A DNA stretch of 64,000 nucleotides, from the NCBI RefSeq assembly GCF_002899675.1, contig NZ_PKUU01000014.1:1-64000 (forward strand). The letters run 5' to 3'. Origin of the DNA: Clostridium sp. chh4-2 (lineage in GTDB: Bacteria > Bacillota > Clostridia > Lachnospirales > Lachnospiraceae). The notes under the pieces were generated by a model. The model was given only the letters and a program-made list of their open reading frames with translations, did not search any database and was not told where the DNA came from. Positions within the stretch are counted from its first letter, which is position 1. Each line of letters starts with the position of its first letter. Both the position numbers and the translations under genes were made by a program. Positions 15,110 through 28,700 of the stretch are shown piece by piece.

Positions 15110-16189
15110 ATGAAAGCTTTTTTAATACTGGAAGATGGCACCGTATTCGAAGGAACGAGTATCGGGTCGACAAAAGAAGTAATAAGCGAAATCGTATTTA
15201 ATACCTCAATGACCGGTTATCTGGAAGTACTCACCGATCCGTCCTATGCAGGGCAGGCAGTTGTGATGACTTATCCTTTAATTGGCAACTATGGTATTTG
15301 TCATGAAGATATGGAATCATTAAAACCTTGGCCAGACGGCTATATTGTCAGAGAATTATCTAGAATCCCCAGCAATTTCAGAAGCGAGGATACCATTCAG
15401 CATTTCTTAGAGAAACATGATATTCCAGGTATCAGTGGTATCGATACAAGACACCTTACGAAAATTTTAAGAGAAAAAGGAACCATGAACGGCATGATCA
15501 CCACAAAAGAGTATGGTGATTTAAGCGAGCCGATTTCCCGTATGAAGGGGTATTCCGTTAAAGGCGTGGTAAAAGCCACTTCCTGCAAAGAGCCCTATGT
15601 GCTGCCGGGAGACGGTAAGAAGGTTGCCCTTTTAGATCTGGGTGCGAAGAAAAACATTGCGCGTTCATTAAACGAACGGGGCTGTGAAGTGACGGTTTAC
15701 CCATGCGATACAACAGCAGAAACCATCTTAGCTTCCAATCCGGACGGAATTATGCTCTCTAACGGCCCTGGAGATCCAAAAGAGAATATTCAGATTATCC
15801 GTGAGATTAAAAAACTGTATGAGTCCGATGTGCCGGTATTTGCAATCTGCCTGGGACATCAGCTGATGGCTCTTGCGACAGGAGCCGATACTTACAAATT
15901 AAAATACGGCCACAGAGGCGGAAACCATCCGGTAAAGGATCTGGAGACGGGAAGGGTTTATATCTCCTCACAGAACCACGGCTATGCGGTTGATATGGAC
16001 AGTCTGGACCCTGCGGTTGCAGCTCCTGCATTTGTCAATGTCAATGACGGAACCAATGAAGGACTTAAATATACGGGCAAAAACATTTTTACCGTACAGT
16101 ATCACCCGGAAGCATGTCCTGGACCACAGGATTCCGGTTACTTATTTGACAGATTTATAAACATGATGGGAATGGGGGTAAGTAAATAA
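15110..16189 (+). CDS. carA: Carbamoyl-phosphate synthase small subunit
   Basis: Glutamine amidotransferase subunit that feeds ammonia to CarB for arginine and pyrimidine synthesis. 359 residues. The N-terminal CPSase domain begins MKAFLILEDGTVFEG. The class I GATase domain carries the catalytic Cys in FAICLGHQLM and the His/Glu pair in QYHPEACPGP. The ATG at 15098 (four residues longer) sits only three bases after AAAGGA, so 15110 is preferred although its spacing is long. Its stop overlaps the carB start by one base (TAATG), showing tight coupling. Confidence 0.95.
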   Translation: MKAFLILEDGTVFEGTSIGSTKEVISEIVFNTSMTGYLEVLTDPSYAGQAVVMTYPLIGNYGICHEDMESLKPWPDGYIVRELSRIPSNFRSEDTIQHFLEKHDIPGISGIDTRHLTKILREKGTMNGMITTKEYGDLSEPISRMKGYSVKGVVKATSCKEPYVLPGDGKKVALLDLGAKKNIARSLNERGCEVTVYPCDTTAETILASNPDGIMLSNGPGDPKENIQIIREIKKLYESDVPVFAICLGHQLMALATGADTYKLKYGHRGGNHPVKDLETGRVYISSQNHGYAVDMDSLDPAVAAPAFVNVNDGTNEGLKYTGKNIFTVQYHPEACPGPQDSGYLFDRFINMMGMGVSK

Positions 16190-19100
16190 TGCCAAAGAAT
16201 CCTGATATCAAAAAAGTATTAGTGCTGGGTTCCGGCCCTATCATTATCGGACAGGCCGCAGAGTTTGACTATGCGGGTACACAGGCCTGCCGCTCTTTAA
16301 AAGAAGAAGGAATTGAAGTCGTTCTGCTCAACTCCAATCCGGCTACCATTATGACGGATAAGGACATTGCAGATAAGGTATACATCGAACCGCTGACATT
16401 GGAAGTGGTGGAACAGCTGATTCTGGAAGAAAAGCCTGACAGCGTGCTTCCTACCCTGGGCGGACAGGCAGGACTGAACCTGGCTATGGAGCTGGAAGAA
16501 GCCGGATTCTTAAAGGCCAACAATGTGCGCCTGATCGGTACGACGGCCAGCACCATCAAAAAAGCGGAAGACCGTCTGGAATTCAAGAGCACCATGGAAA
16601 AGCTGGGAGAGCCGGTTGCGCCATCTAAGGTGGTGGAAAATGTACAGGACGGTATTGAATTTACCAATACGATCGGTTATCCGGTTGTACTGCGTCCTGC
16701 CTATACACTTGGCGGAAGCGGTGGCGGAATCGCGAAAAACCAGGAAGAGCTGGTTGAGATTCTGGAAAACGGCCTTCGTTTAAGCCGTGTGGGACAGGTT
16801 CTTGTAGAGCGCTGTATCGCAGGATGGAAAGAGATTGAATATGAAGTAATGCGTGACGGAGCGGGCAACGTAATTACCGTATGTAATATGGAAAATATCG
16901 ACCCTGTGGGCGTTCATACGGGAGACAGCATCGTAGTGGCTCCTTCTCAGACATTGGGAGATAAGGAATATCAGATGTTAAGAACCTCAGCCCTTAACAT
17001 CATCACAGAACTTGGAATTACGGGCGGATGTAACGTGCAGTATGCCCTTCATCCAACCAGCTTTGAATATTGTGTTATCGAAGTAAATCCTCGTGTAAGC
17101 CGTTCCTCCGCTCTGGCTTCCAAAGCTACCGGTTATCCGATCGCTAAGGTTGCAGCCAAGATTGCGTTGGGATATACGCTGGATGAGATCAAAAATGCGG
17201 TTACAAAGAAGACATACGCCAGCTTTGAACCAATGCTGGATTACTGCGTTGTTAAGATGCCGAGACTTCCATTTGATAAATTTATCAGCGCAAAGCGTAC
17301 GCTGGGAACCCAGATGAAGGCCACCGGAGAGGTTATGAGCATCTGCACCAATTTTGAAGGCGGCCTGATGAAGGCAATCCGTTCACTGGAACAGCATGTG
17401 GACAGCCTGATGTCCTATGATTTTACCGATTTAGACCAGGATCAGTTGTTAGAGCAGCTGTCCAAAGTGGATGACAGAAGAATCTGGGTGATTGCAGAAG
17501 CTTTGAGAAGAGGAATCTCTTATGAAGTGATCCACGAGATCACCAAGATCGACCTCTGGTTCATAGATAAACTTTCTATAATAGTGGAGATGGAAAATGC
17601 TCTGAAAGAGGGACCTCTGACACTGGAACTTTTAAAAGAAGCCAAGAGAATCGAGTTCCCGGACAATGTGATTTCCAGACTGACCGGAGTGACGGAAGAC
17701 GAGATCAAGGCCATGAGAAAAGCCAACGGAATCACCGCGGCATATAAGATGGTGGATACCTGTGCAGCAGAATTTGCCGCTGCAACCCCATATTATTATT
17801 CCTGCTTTGGTAGTGTAAATGAAGTGGAGGAAACAAGGGACCGTAAGAAAGTTCTGGTACTTGGTTCCGGCCCGATCCGTATCGGACAGGGTATTGAGTT
17901 TGACTTCTGTTCCGTACACAGCACATGGGCATTTGAAAAAGAAGGATATGAAACAATTATTGTAAATAATAACCCGGAAACCGTGAGCACGGACTTCGAT
18001 ATCGCCGACAAGCTTTATTTCGAGCCGTTAACACCGGAAGACGTGGAAAGCATTGTGGACATCGAGAAGCCGGACGGAGCAGTTGTTCAGTTCGGAGGAC
18101 AGACCGCTATTAAACTGACGGAAGCCCTGATGAAGATGGGAGTTCCGATTTTGGGAACCGCTGCGGAAGATGTGGATGCTGCGGAAGACAGGGAACTGTT
18201 TGACAAGATTCTGGAAGAATGCCAGATTCCAAGACCTGCCGGAGACACCGTATTCACAGCGGAAGAAGCCAAAGTGGTTGCCAACAGGCTGGGCTATCCG
18301 GTTCTTGTAAGACCTTCCTATGTTTTGGGCGGTCAGGGAATGCAGATCTGTATCTCAGATCACGATGTGGATGAATTCATTGGAATTATCAATCAGATCG
18401 CTCAGGATCATCCGATTCTGGTGGATAAATACATCGTAGGAAAAGAGATCGAAGTGGATGCCGTATGCGATGGAGACGATATTCTGATTCCGGGTATCAT
18501 GGAGCATATCGAGAGAGCGGGCGTCCATTCCGGAGACAGTATTTCCGTTTATCCGGCTCAGAGCCTTAACGGCGCCGTAAAGGGAAAATTGGTTGATTAT
18601 ACGACGAAACTGGCAAGAGCCCTTCACGTAAAGGGTATGATCAATATCCAGTTCATCGTATCGGGAGAAGACGTATATGTAATAGAAGTAAACCCGCGTT
18701 CTTCCAGAACAGTTCCGTATATCAGCAAGGTTACGGGAATCCCGATCGTGCCGTTGGCAACGCAGGTAATCTGCGGCCATAAGATCAAAGATTTGGGATA
18801 CACTCCCGGACTTCAGCCGGAGGCAGAATATATTGCGATTAAGATGCCTGTATTCTCATTTGAAAAGATCCGCGGCGCTGATATCAGCCTTGGACCTGAG
18901 ATGAAATCAACCGGAGAGTGTCTCGGTATTGCAAAGACATTTAACGAAGCTTTATACAAAGCCTTTGAAGGCGCAGGTATCAAGCTGCCGAAACATAAAA
19001 ACATGATCATTACGGTCCGCGAGTCGGAACATGAGAATGTGGTGGATATTGCCAGAAGATTCCAGGCGGTAGGCTACAAGATATTCTCCACCAGAGGAAC

Positions 19101-19392
19101 CGCTAAAGTGCTCAATGCGAACGGAGTAAAGGCGTTCCCGGTAAGAAAGCTGGAGCAGGAATCGCCAAACCTGCTGGATCTGATTCTCGGACATGAAATC
19201 GACCTGGTAATTGATATTCCTCATCAGGGAGCGGACAGGAGCAAGGACGGATTTATCATCAGACGTAATGCGATTGAAACAGGTGTGAGCGTGCTGACAT
19301 CTCTGGATACGGCGGCGGCTTTGGCAACCAGTTTGGAGAATCGGGCGAAGAAGCTTACGCTGATTGATATTGCTACGGTGAAGAATGTTTAA
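16189..19392 (+). CDS. carB: Carbamoyl-phosphate synthase large subunit
   Basis: A 1,067-residue ATP-dependent synthetase of normal full length. The two homologous halves each begin with a KKVLVLGSGPI(I/R)IGQ motif (start, and near residue 553) and have ATP-grasp domains with LRPAYTLGGSGGG and VRPSYVLGGQGMQ. The C-terminal MGS-like allosteric domain (about 935-1067) contains VGYKIFSTRGTAKVL and IDIPHQGADRSKDG. The start codon overlaps the carA stop. Confidence 0.97.
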   Translation: MPKNPDIKKVLVLGSGPIIIGQAAEFDYAGTQACRSLKEEGIEVVLLNSNPATIMTDKDIADKVYIEPLTLEVVEQLILEEKPDSVLPTLGGQAGLNLAMELEEAGFLKANNVRLIGTTASTIKKAEDRLEFKSTMEKLGEPVAPSKVVENVQDGIEFTNTIGYPVVLRPAYTLGGSGGGIAKNQEELVEILENGLRLSRVGQVLVERCIAGWKEIEYEVMRDGAGNVITVCNMENIDPVGVHTGDSIVVAPSQTLGDKEYQMLRTSALNIITELGITGGCNVQYALHPTSFEYCVIEVNPRVSRSSALASKATGYPIAKVAAKIALGYTLDEIKNAVTKKTYASFEPMLDYCVVKMPRLPFDKFISAKRTLGTQMKATGEVMSICTNFEGGLMKAIRSLEQHVDSLMSYDFTDLDQDQLLEQLSKVDDRRIWVIAEALRRGISYEVIHEITKIDLWFIDKLSIIVEMENALKEGPLTLELLKEAKRIEFPDNVISRLTGVTEDEIKAMRKANGITAAYKMVDTCAAEFAAATPYYYSCFGSVNEVEETRDRKKVLVLGSGPIRIGQGIEFDFCSVHSTWAFEKEGYETIIVNNNPETVSTDFDIADKLYFEPLTPEDVESIVDIEKPDGAVVQFGGQTAIKLTEALMKMGVPILGTAAEDVDAAEDRELFDKILEECQIPRPAGDTVFTAEEAKVVANRLGYPVLVRPSYVLGGQGMQICISDHDVDEFIGIINQIAQDHPILVDKYIVGKEIEVDAVCDGDDILIPGIMEHIERAGVHSGDSISVYPAQSLNGAVKGKLVDYTTKLARALHVKGMINIQFIVSGEDVYVIEVNPRSSRTVPYISKVTGIPIVPLATQVICGHKIKDLGYTPGLQPEAEYIAIKMPVFSFEKIRGADISLGPEMKSTGECLGIAKTFNEALYKAFEGAGIKLPKHKNMIITVRESEHENVVDIARRFQAVGYKIFSTRGTAKVLNANGVKAFPVRKLEQESPNLLDLILGHEIDLVIDIPHQGADRSKDGFIIRRNAIETGVSVLTSLDTAAALATSLENRAKKLTLIDIATVKNV

Positions 19393-19425
19393 TAAAATAT
19401 AAAGTTGACAAATGGTTATTAAGAA

Positions 19426-19470
19426 CAAAAGGACTACTGCAAATGTAAGATTGCTGTAGTCTTTTGTTTG
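19426..19470 (+). terminator. Terminator of carAB
   Basis: CAAAAGGACTAC (19426-19437) pairs, with one bulge, with GTAGTCTTTTG (19456-19466), followed by TTTG. Confidence 0.7.
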
Positions 19471-19485
19471 TTGATAACACGAAAT

Positions 19486-19671
19486 GGTTACGTAAAAAGG
19501 TTACAAAAATTAAAAAAAATATAAATGTAACATAATTGTGTAACAATTAATGTAAATAAATACGAAAAATAAAAAAAAGATATAAATTTCCAAAAATAAT
19601 CTTTCAAAATAAAAAATACATGATAAAATGAAGAAAAGGGATAAAAAGAGGTTTTGTAACCTGGATGTTAC
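19486..19671 (+). promoter_or_regulatory. AT-rich region with repeated GTTAC/GTAAC boxes before the giant surface protein
   Basis: GGTTAC at 19486 and 19499 are 13 bases apart; TGTAAC at 19526 and 19539 are also 13 bases apart; and GTAAC (19656-19660) with GTTAC (19667-19671) form an inverted pair. A possible promoter is GTTACC (19667), 17 bases, TATACA (19690-19695), so the inverted pair covers the -35. This looks like a regulator-binding array, but I cannot name the regulator. Confidence 0.4.
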
Positions 19672-19736
19672 CAAAGTCTGCTATACTGATATACAATACA
19701 TCGGATTTAGCAAAAAAGAGGAAAAGGAGTATGGGT

Positions 19737-22700
19737 ATGAAAGGAAGAAAAGCTAATAATAAGTTGTTAAACTTATTGCTGCATCAGCGCAAAAGGATTA
19801 TGGCATTTGTCCTTGCGTTTACGATGACCTTTATTAATGTAGTTAATAATGTGTCTGTGGCATTAGCTGCTGTAGAAAGTCAGGGAGAACAGCGGATTTT
19901 GAGCAGCGATGCAGTTATCTTTCAGTTGGATGCGGCTGAACTTAGCGAGTTGGCTAAGACAGCGGCCGTTTTGGCATCTGGAAGTAACGCATTAGAAAAT
20001 ATGGAGTTTAAAGGGAACAGCGACCTTGTGGCAAAGTATCACAGCCTATTTAGCAGTGGAATCGCAGAGATTCAGCCCTATTATGACTCAAACAGTGATG
20101 ATGTCAGTTTGAGAGTATTTGTAAAAGACAATGAAAAAGTTATATTCCTGCTCATGAATGATACGGAAGACTATTATGAGTGTGCAGTGAATATCAGCGG
20201 ATATATGACGGAAGCTGTTTTTGTGGATTCTTATTCCAGTGCAGTGGTGGAAGAAGTACCGGAAGCTCCAAAGACTGAGAGCAATAAGCCGGCAGGCGGA
20301 AGCGGCGGTTCCGGAAGTGGTGGAGCTGGGCATACAGCGGAGCCTGGTGCACAGCCTGGTACAGACGCAGAGGTGAAAGATGGTGAGACAGCTGACGAGG
20401 AAATAACAGAAGACAAAGGGAGTATTGATTCTGAGAATCGTGCAGATGAGAATCAGCCAGGTATTGAAGAGGATAATTCTGATAATGAATTGAGCGGTGG
20501 AGCGGCTTCCGACGACGGCAACAGCGGAAATGATGTTACTGATGATGGCGAAGTATCCGATGACAACAGTAACGGAAACGATGTTACTGATGATGGGGAA
20601 GTATCCGATGACAGCAACAGCGGAAATGATGTTACTGATGATGGAGAGGCCTCCGATGACAGCAACAGTGGAAATGATGTTTCTGACGATGGAGAAGTCT
20701 CCGATGACAGCAACGGTGGAGACGATGTTTCAGATGACGGAGAGGCCTCTGATGATAGTAACAGCGGAGATGATGCTTCAGATGACAGCGGAAGCGGTTC
20801 TGACGACGTTTCCGATGGTAGCGCTCAGGCATCCATTAGTTCTAAATACGCACCGCGCGTGACCACTTCGATTGAATTGATAGATGATGTAAATTCAGCA
20901 GAAGAAAATGAAGATACCTCTGACATGGAAGAAAATGCTCAGATTCCTGAAATTCAGCAGGCAGACGGCGGTGAAAATCCAGCGGATGATATGATTATCA
21001 GTGAAGATGAAATCATTGATGAGGATGATATTACTGATGAAGACGGCAGTGAAGATTCAGAAGTGAGTTACGGCATCATTGATTCAACCGTATATGATAC
21101 AGTGGGTTATAATGGCATGGGTGCGGCAGCTATTATTGTATCTGTAAAAGATCTGGACCGGATTGAAGTTCAGAAAGAAAAAATCGAGCAGACTAAAACT
21201 TATCATCAGGTCACTTATGAAGTGGATCAAAACGGTGCGGTTATGATAAACGGCGCCGGGAAAGTTGAAGATGGGCAGGATTTAACCTTTACAGTCAAAC
21301 CACAGGCCGGTTATACCATTGAAAGTGTAAGTGCTAATGGTGAAGAATTAGAATCAGTTGGAGGCAATAAATATCTGGTGGAATCAGTTGGCGAAGAGGT
21401 TTTTATTGATATTACTACCAGCGAAGAGGTTCTTCATCCTGAATTTACTCCAGAACCGATAACCATAGGCGATGTAGTTATTTCTGTTTATGCCGAAGAA
21501 AATATTATTCCTGAAGGCACGGTATTTGTAGCAGAAGCGGTTACAGCAGAAAAACAGGAAGCGATTGAAGAAAAGGTTTCAGAAGAAGCCGAAAAGAATT
21601 CCGAAGAAGTACTGGAAGTTTTATCTTATGAAATTGATCTGATTTATCAGGGCGAAAAACTGACATGGAACGAAGGTACTGTTCAGGTTTCATTCTCTGG
21701 AGCTAAAATTGAAGAGAAGTCTGCAGAAGCCGATAAGGTTGATATTGCGCATGTAGAGATTGACCATAGCAATGAAGTAGAATTAGATATGGTTGCTTCC
21801 GAAGAAGTGCCTGGTGAAGAAAATATTGAGGCCGTGGATTTCGAAGCGAAACATTTTTCAACTTATACGGTTACATTTACAAAGAAAAATGCAGCTTCCC
21901 GTGAGTTAACCGTGTTTATCAATTCCTTTGATAATTATCAGGAAACAGAACTGGAACAAAAGCATGAATCCTTAACCATTGCGGATAACGGCAGTTCACA
22001 GGCAGTTGAGACATTTGTCAATGACAAATATACGGCAAATGGCAAAACCTATGAATTTTCAAAGGCAACAGCGGAAAATAGATATGAAGCTCCAAAAGTG
22101 ACAGAGATCGCACTTGATGGAGAGAGCCTGAAAGCAGTCACGGTTTCCGGCGCAGCGGTTCCACTAGTGAACAACCAGCTGTACCTGTGGTATGTGCCTG
22201 TAAATGAACGAATCGAAGTAACGTTGGTAAAAACAGAAGACGGAAGTGAGAAAGAAGAAACCGGTTACATTCCGGCAGGTACAATTGCAGAGAACGTGCC
22301 GGAGATCGCAGGATATGAATTTGTAAATGCTAAGGTTGGCGATGGTGTTGTTACTTACGTTACAAGATCGGGAGATACGGTATTCTATGGCGATGACACC
22401 CTTAGTGGAGACGGTCTTGCATATGCGCTGAAGGATAATGAAAAGATCAGGCTGTATTATGAAAAGACTGTAACCAAATATAAGATCGTTTATCAGGAAA
22501 AAGGCGATGATATCAGCCAAAACGAAATATTAGGACCATCAGCGGTGAAAGCCGGAGAAAAAGCTGATATTATGGTAAATCTTGGTCTCGGATACAGGGC
22601 AAAGGTTACGGTCAATAATAAGGAAATTCAGCCTGCAGAAAAGCTTTTGGAAGGCAGATCCTATCGGTATGAAGTCAATAATGTAAATGAGGATAAGAAT

Positions 22701-25700
22701 GTAGTCGTTACATATGAAAAGATTACACAATTTACATTCGATCCCACATACATTGCAATGCATAATCATCCGACCAACGGAAATTTCCATAATTCATCCT
22801 ACAACCCTTCAAGTGTGGCCAATATTTCACGTGGGGGTACGTTGGAATTTTATTTGATAAGTGATTATTCCCAGACTAATTGGCAGTTAAATGGTTTTCA
22901 GGTGAATGGAGTGGATGTAACCGTTCCGGTAAGCTATAATAAAGGCGCCAGCTCTTTATTTGAACTTAAAGATGATAAAGGGGATGTAACAGCTAAGATC
23001 AGGATTGAACTGTATGAGGTTGTAAAAGATTACGTAGGTATAAATAAATATAAATACCGATACTTTTACCGGATTACATTTTCTGATGTGATGTCTGATC
23101 TGGCAATTACCAGCGGAAACTTCCGTGCAGCCAGCTGGGCTGAGATAATGCCGGGAGAAATATCAAAGGGTGTGACTCTGCAGTATAAAAATAAAGAGAA
23201 TGGTAATAAATGGACGAATGTGCAGGGCAGCAAGCCAATTGGTTATTCTTCGCAGGGAACCGATAATAAAGTAACATTCCGATATGAGATTGAACCAGGA
23301 TACAGAAATTTACAGATCATTGTAAAAAACGGAAATCTGACCCGTAAGGATGCAGAAAAACAATTTGTGGTTGCTAAAGGCGAAAATGTACTGACCACAT
23401 TGGAAGTGACGGTAGATTTAATCAATTACAATGCAAAGTATAACGCGAACGGTGGTTCGAATGCACCGGTTGATTCCAATAAGTATAATATCGTAAACAA
23501 TGCCACTGTTTATATACCGTCCGGTATTCCGGTACACAGCGATGAACGGGTTGGCTTTTTGGGATGGCAGCTGGAGGGCGATAAGTCAGGAACTGTTTAC
23601 TCTCCTAATACGGCGGTGCCGCTTGCTGATTTGATTAATAAGTTGGCAAAGGGTGCGGAAACAATTAATTTTACAGCCAAATGGTCGGAACCAGGGGCTT
23701 TGGCAGTTTATGTACCATTCAAAATCGAGTTTTGGCAGCAGCAGGAAAACGGTACTTATATAAAAACAGAATCAGCTGATAAGAGCGGCCTTCTCGGTTC
23801 AAAATTGATTTTACAGACTGCAAATTATGCGGATAGGTTTACCGGCTATACGTTTAACAGCAAAATGTCTCAGGTGGTAATTGATAATCTGCAAAGAGGC
23901 CAAACCATGAAGCTGTATTATGACTTGAACCATTATACAGTTAATTATCAGATTATCCCTTCCGAAGCAAAGGATTCAGGATGCAGTTTAAGCAGAGATT
24001 CAGAAAATATTTCCATCTTGAGCCCGTCGGCTGGTTCAACAGCCAGTGATTCGGTAAGCCAGAACACCGGTGGTTCTTATGTATTTGACGGCTGGTACAG
24101 CGATGCGGCCGGCACAAAGCTGATAACGGAAACTAAAAAGTTTGTACCGCAGGAATTAGAATCCGCGACGTATTATGCGAAATTCACGAAGCTGAAAGCA
24201 AATGTATACGACGACGGCATAATCAGAACTTACGATAACAGGATTGACGGGTATGAAGCTTCCGATAAAAAACAGGGCCATGTTAACGTCAAAGTATTTA
24301 CAGACGGTATACTGCATCATGAGGATACGGTTTATTACAGATATGAACAGTATAATTGTGTTGATCTGACCGTCGAGGAATTGGCTGATGAAATCTATAT
24401 CCTGAACCGGATCTATGTGAAGCAAAGCCTTGGCGCGACCGGCAGCATGTCCCAAGTTTATGATAAGACCAATATGGAGAACCTGGATAATGTTGCAGAT
24501 GGAAGCACCGTGTATTTCTATCTGACAAGTAAGTATTCCGTACAATACCGTGTATCCGATACAACACCAACCGGTTTGGCTGGTGCTGTTCCAAACGATA
24601 ATACCGTTTATACGGTTAAAACACCAAACAACCAGGTAACTGCTGACGGCTATAGAGAATATACAAATAAGGAACTGGACAATGCGGAAGAGACAATTGT
24701 TGTTAAGGCGCTTCCGGAAATAAAAGCAGGATATTCAATTTCCGGCTGGAGTTCACTCATGGGTGATAAAAAGGCAGATGACCGTGTGTCAGTCAAAGAG
24801 AATCTGCAGTTGGCAGATACGGACAGAACCTTTGTATTTGAAGCATCCGTTGAGGAACAGCAGCCTGTGACGATTACCTACACGGCGCTGAACGGCGGCA
24901 AAATCTATAAGCACGGCGATGCTCAGTTAGTATCCACTTTCAGTGAAGAGCTGGCTCCGGCAACCGGAATTGCAGCAGGAGCAAAAGCAGCGGCTGATAA
25001 GGGCTTTACATTTGGCGGCTGGTATAAAGACGAAGCGTGTACGGAACTCGTTGGATCGGAAGAAAGCTTCGTGCCGGAAAAAGAAAGCGGTTCTTATCAG
25101 GCAGCATCTTATTATGCTAAATTCACTGAGAATCCGGAAGTAACCATATTCTACAAAGCGTCAAAAGGCGGTACGGTTGACAGGGAAGAAGAAACAACTG
25201 CTCCGGCTACAGGGTCTGTTAACGGCTCTTTGGCGACGGCTGGTAAAGGTTACCATTTTGTGAACTGGACCGACAGCAAATCCAATGTTGTCAGCACCAA
25301 AACAAAATTTACGCCTGAGAAGGTTGACGGACTTTTTGTCAGTGAAACCTATACGGCCAACTTCACAAAAAATTATGAATTAACCATAACTGCAGAAGAT
25401 GGTGGAAAAGTCTATGACGGAACCCCGCTGACACAGCCTGATTTCCAGGTAGATGGTTTGCATCCCGGCCATTCCCTGAAAGAAGGTTCAGTGAGGACTG
25501 AGGGAACTATCACCGAATACGGCACGTCCGGTACAGCTTTAAATAAAGTGATTGGAAATCCGGTAATCCTTGATGAGAACGGCAATGATGTGACTTACCA
25601 GTACGACATAAGCAGGAAATCAGGAAAGCTGACGATTACCAAAAAGCAAGTTACCATTAGCGTGGATAACACATCTAAGCCATATGGAGCCGATGATCCC

Positions 25701-28700
25701 AAGTTTAGCGGATCGGTAAATGGCCTTATAAATGATGCGGATCTGGGTAAAATCGAATACAGAAGAATAGAAAACGACAAAGACAAACAAAATGTTGGCG
25801 ATCTTATTCATTTAACTGCGGATTATGCGGAAAATGCTAATTATGCAGTAAAGGTTATTCTCGGTATCCTGACGATTACACAGACAGGTGGAAATAGCCT
25901 GACTGTAAAAGGCAGTGTACAGGATTATGACGGAACCCCGCATGGCTTGGAAACGGCCGTTGCAGAGAAAACGGGATCTACGCTTTTATACCAGGTTGGG
26001 GAAGGAGAATGGACGGAAGTTCCTCCGACATTCATTAATGCAGGTAAATACAGCGTCAATGTAAAAGCAACCAATCCGAATTATAAGGAAACAGAAGTTG
26101 TGACCGGGACTGTAACCATTAATAAACTGAAAGTGGACATTACAGTTTCTGAAGCGACGAAAGTTTATAATACACAAGATCCGGAATTTACTGGAACCGT
26201 AGGAACATTGGTATCAAAGGATGACCTTGGAATCGTGACATATGGCCGAATTGATGAAGATATGGATAAGCAAAATGTTGGTGATAATATTACCATCACA
26301 GCGTACTATACTCCAAACGATAATTACCAGGTAAACGTCATTTCAAACAAACTGATCATTACAAAAGCGGAAAAAGGCAATAGTGTAAACGTGAATGGTA
26401 ATGAAGTGACCTACGATGGTAAGGCTCACGGGCTTTTGCTCGCAGAAGCAGATGCAAAAGGCTCAACCATTTGGTATAGGACTGAGAATGGAACATGGAG
26501 CACACAGGCGCCAACATTTACGAATGCAGGAACCTATCCGGTGGAAGTAAAAGCAACCAATCCTAATTACGTGGATACGGAAGCAGCCACCGGAACGATT
26601 GTCATCAACCCCAAAGCAGTGATGATTACAGTTACAGATAAAACAAAGGAATATGGCGCTAGAGATCCAATATTTGAAGGTTCGATAACCGGCCTTGTAG
26701 CAGACGGCGATCTGGAAGAAATCAGATATGTCAGGGCTGAAGCGGATAAGGAAAAAAATAATGTAGGAGATGATATTACAATCACTGCTGAATTCACGCC
26801 TAATTCCAATTATTCTGTGACGGTAATAGATGGAAAGCTTAGTATTGGAAAGGCGCAGAGTGGAAACAGCGTAATCGTAGAAGGGACGGAAGCCATTTAC
26901 GACGGAACGGAATACGGCCTGACTAAGGCAGCCGCGGAACAAGAGAACTCTGTTATTTACTACCGTGTCAAGGGAACTGAAGAATGGAGTCAGACATCGC
27001 CTGTTTATGTAAATGCGGGAACTTACGAAATTGAAGTGAAAGCGGAGAATCCGAACTTCATGGATACGAAAATTGCTGTTGGAACCATAATTATAAAACC
27101 GGCTGAAGTGACCATAACCGTTGATAATCAGTATAAGAAGTTTAACGAATCTGATCCTGTGTTTACTGGAACTGTAGATGGTTTAGTAATTGGTGAGAAC
27201 CTGGAAAATCTTGTATATGTCCGCAAGGATGGAGATGAAGGCAAGCAAAATGCAGGCGATGATATTACAATCGTTGCAAACTATCAGGAGAATGCAAACT
27301 ATCACGTTACAGTGAAGGAAGGCAAATTAATAATCGATAAAGCTGATGGAAACAGCGTTATTGTGGAAGGTTCCACACATACCTATGATTCCAATGCTTA
27401 CGGTCTGGAAAGAGCGGAAGCGGTACAGCCAGGTTCTACTGTTTTATACCGAGAATATGGTAAAGATATATGGAGTCAGACACCTCCAGCTTATGTAAAT
27501 GCCGGTACGTATAAGGTAGAAGTAAAGGCAACCAATCCGAACTATAAGGATACGGAAATTGTGACGGGAACGGTACAGATTGATAAAGTTAACGTAACCA
27601 TCCATGTGGATAATAAGACAAAAGCATATGGCTTGCCAGACCCGGATTTTACCGGAACGGTAGGGGCGCTTGTATCCGATGGAGATTTAGGTGAGGTAAC
27701 CTATGTACGTAAAACCGGAGATGAAGGCAAGGGAGATGCCGGTGATGACATTACCATTACGGCTGTTTTTAAAGAAAACATTAATTATAATGTTACGGTA
27801 GAACCTGGAAAACTTATAATCACAAAGGCGTTAACAGGAAATTCAGTTGATGTTTCCGGTTCCGTAACCATTTATGACGGACTGTCCCACGGCTTATTAA
27901 AAGCTGAGGCAAAGCAAAGCGGATCGACCTTGTTATACCGTGCTGGGGATGAGGAAGAGTGGAGTGAAACACCGCCGTCCTATGTAAATGCCGGCACTTA
28001 TCCGGTGCAGGTAAAAGCGGTTCATAAGAACTATGAGGATACGGCGATTGAAGATGCAGTCATTCAGATTGATAAAAAACCGGTTTCCATCATAGTGGAC
28101 AGCAAAACGAAGACATATGGAGAGGGCGATCCGGTATTTACCGGAAAAACCGGTGAGTTGGTGAAAGACGGCGATTTAGGAGACATCACTTACGTCAGAG
28201 CATCCGGTGATGAAAACAAGAATAATGTCAACGATGATATTACCATAACTGCTTACTATAAACAAAATGACAATTATGTGGTTGATATTACCTTGGGTAA
28301 GCTGATTATTACGGCTGCAGATGGAAATGGAGTTAATGTAAGAGGAAGTATTCAGGTTTATGACGGAAAAGAACATACACTTGAATTGGCTGAAGCATTA
28401 AAACCGGGATCTACTATTCTGTATCAGTTTGACGGCGGAGAGTGGAGCAAACAGATGCCAGTCTTTGTGAATGCAGGAAGCTATGAAGTAAAAGTAAAGG
28501 CAATCAACCAAAACTTTGCAGAAACAGACGTTGTCAGCGGAACCGTAGTTATCAACAAAGCAAAAGTAGAAATTTCTGTTGACAATAAAACGAAAGCATT
28601 TGGCGAGACGGATCCGGGCTTCAGCGGCACGGTAGGTAAACTGGTGTCTGACGGAGATTTGGGAACCGTTCAGTTTGGACGTATTGAAGCAGATAAACAT

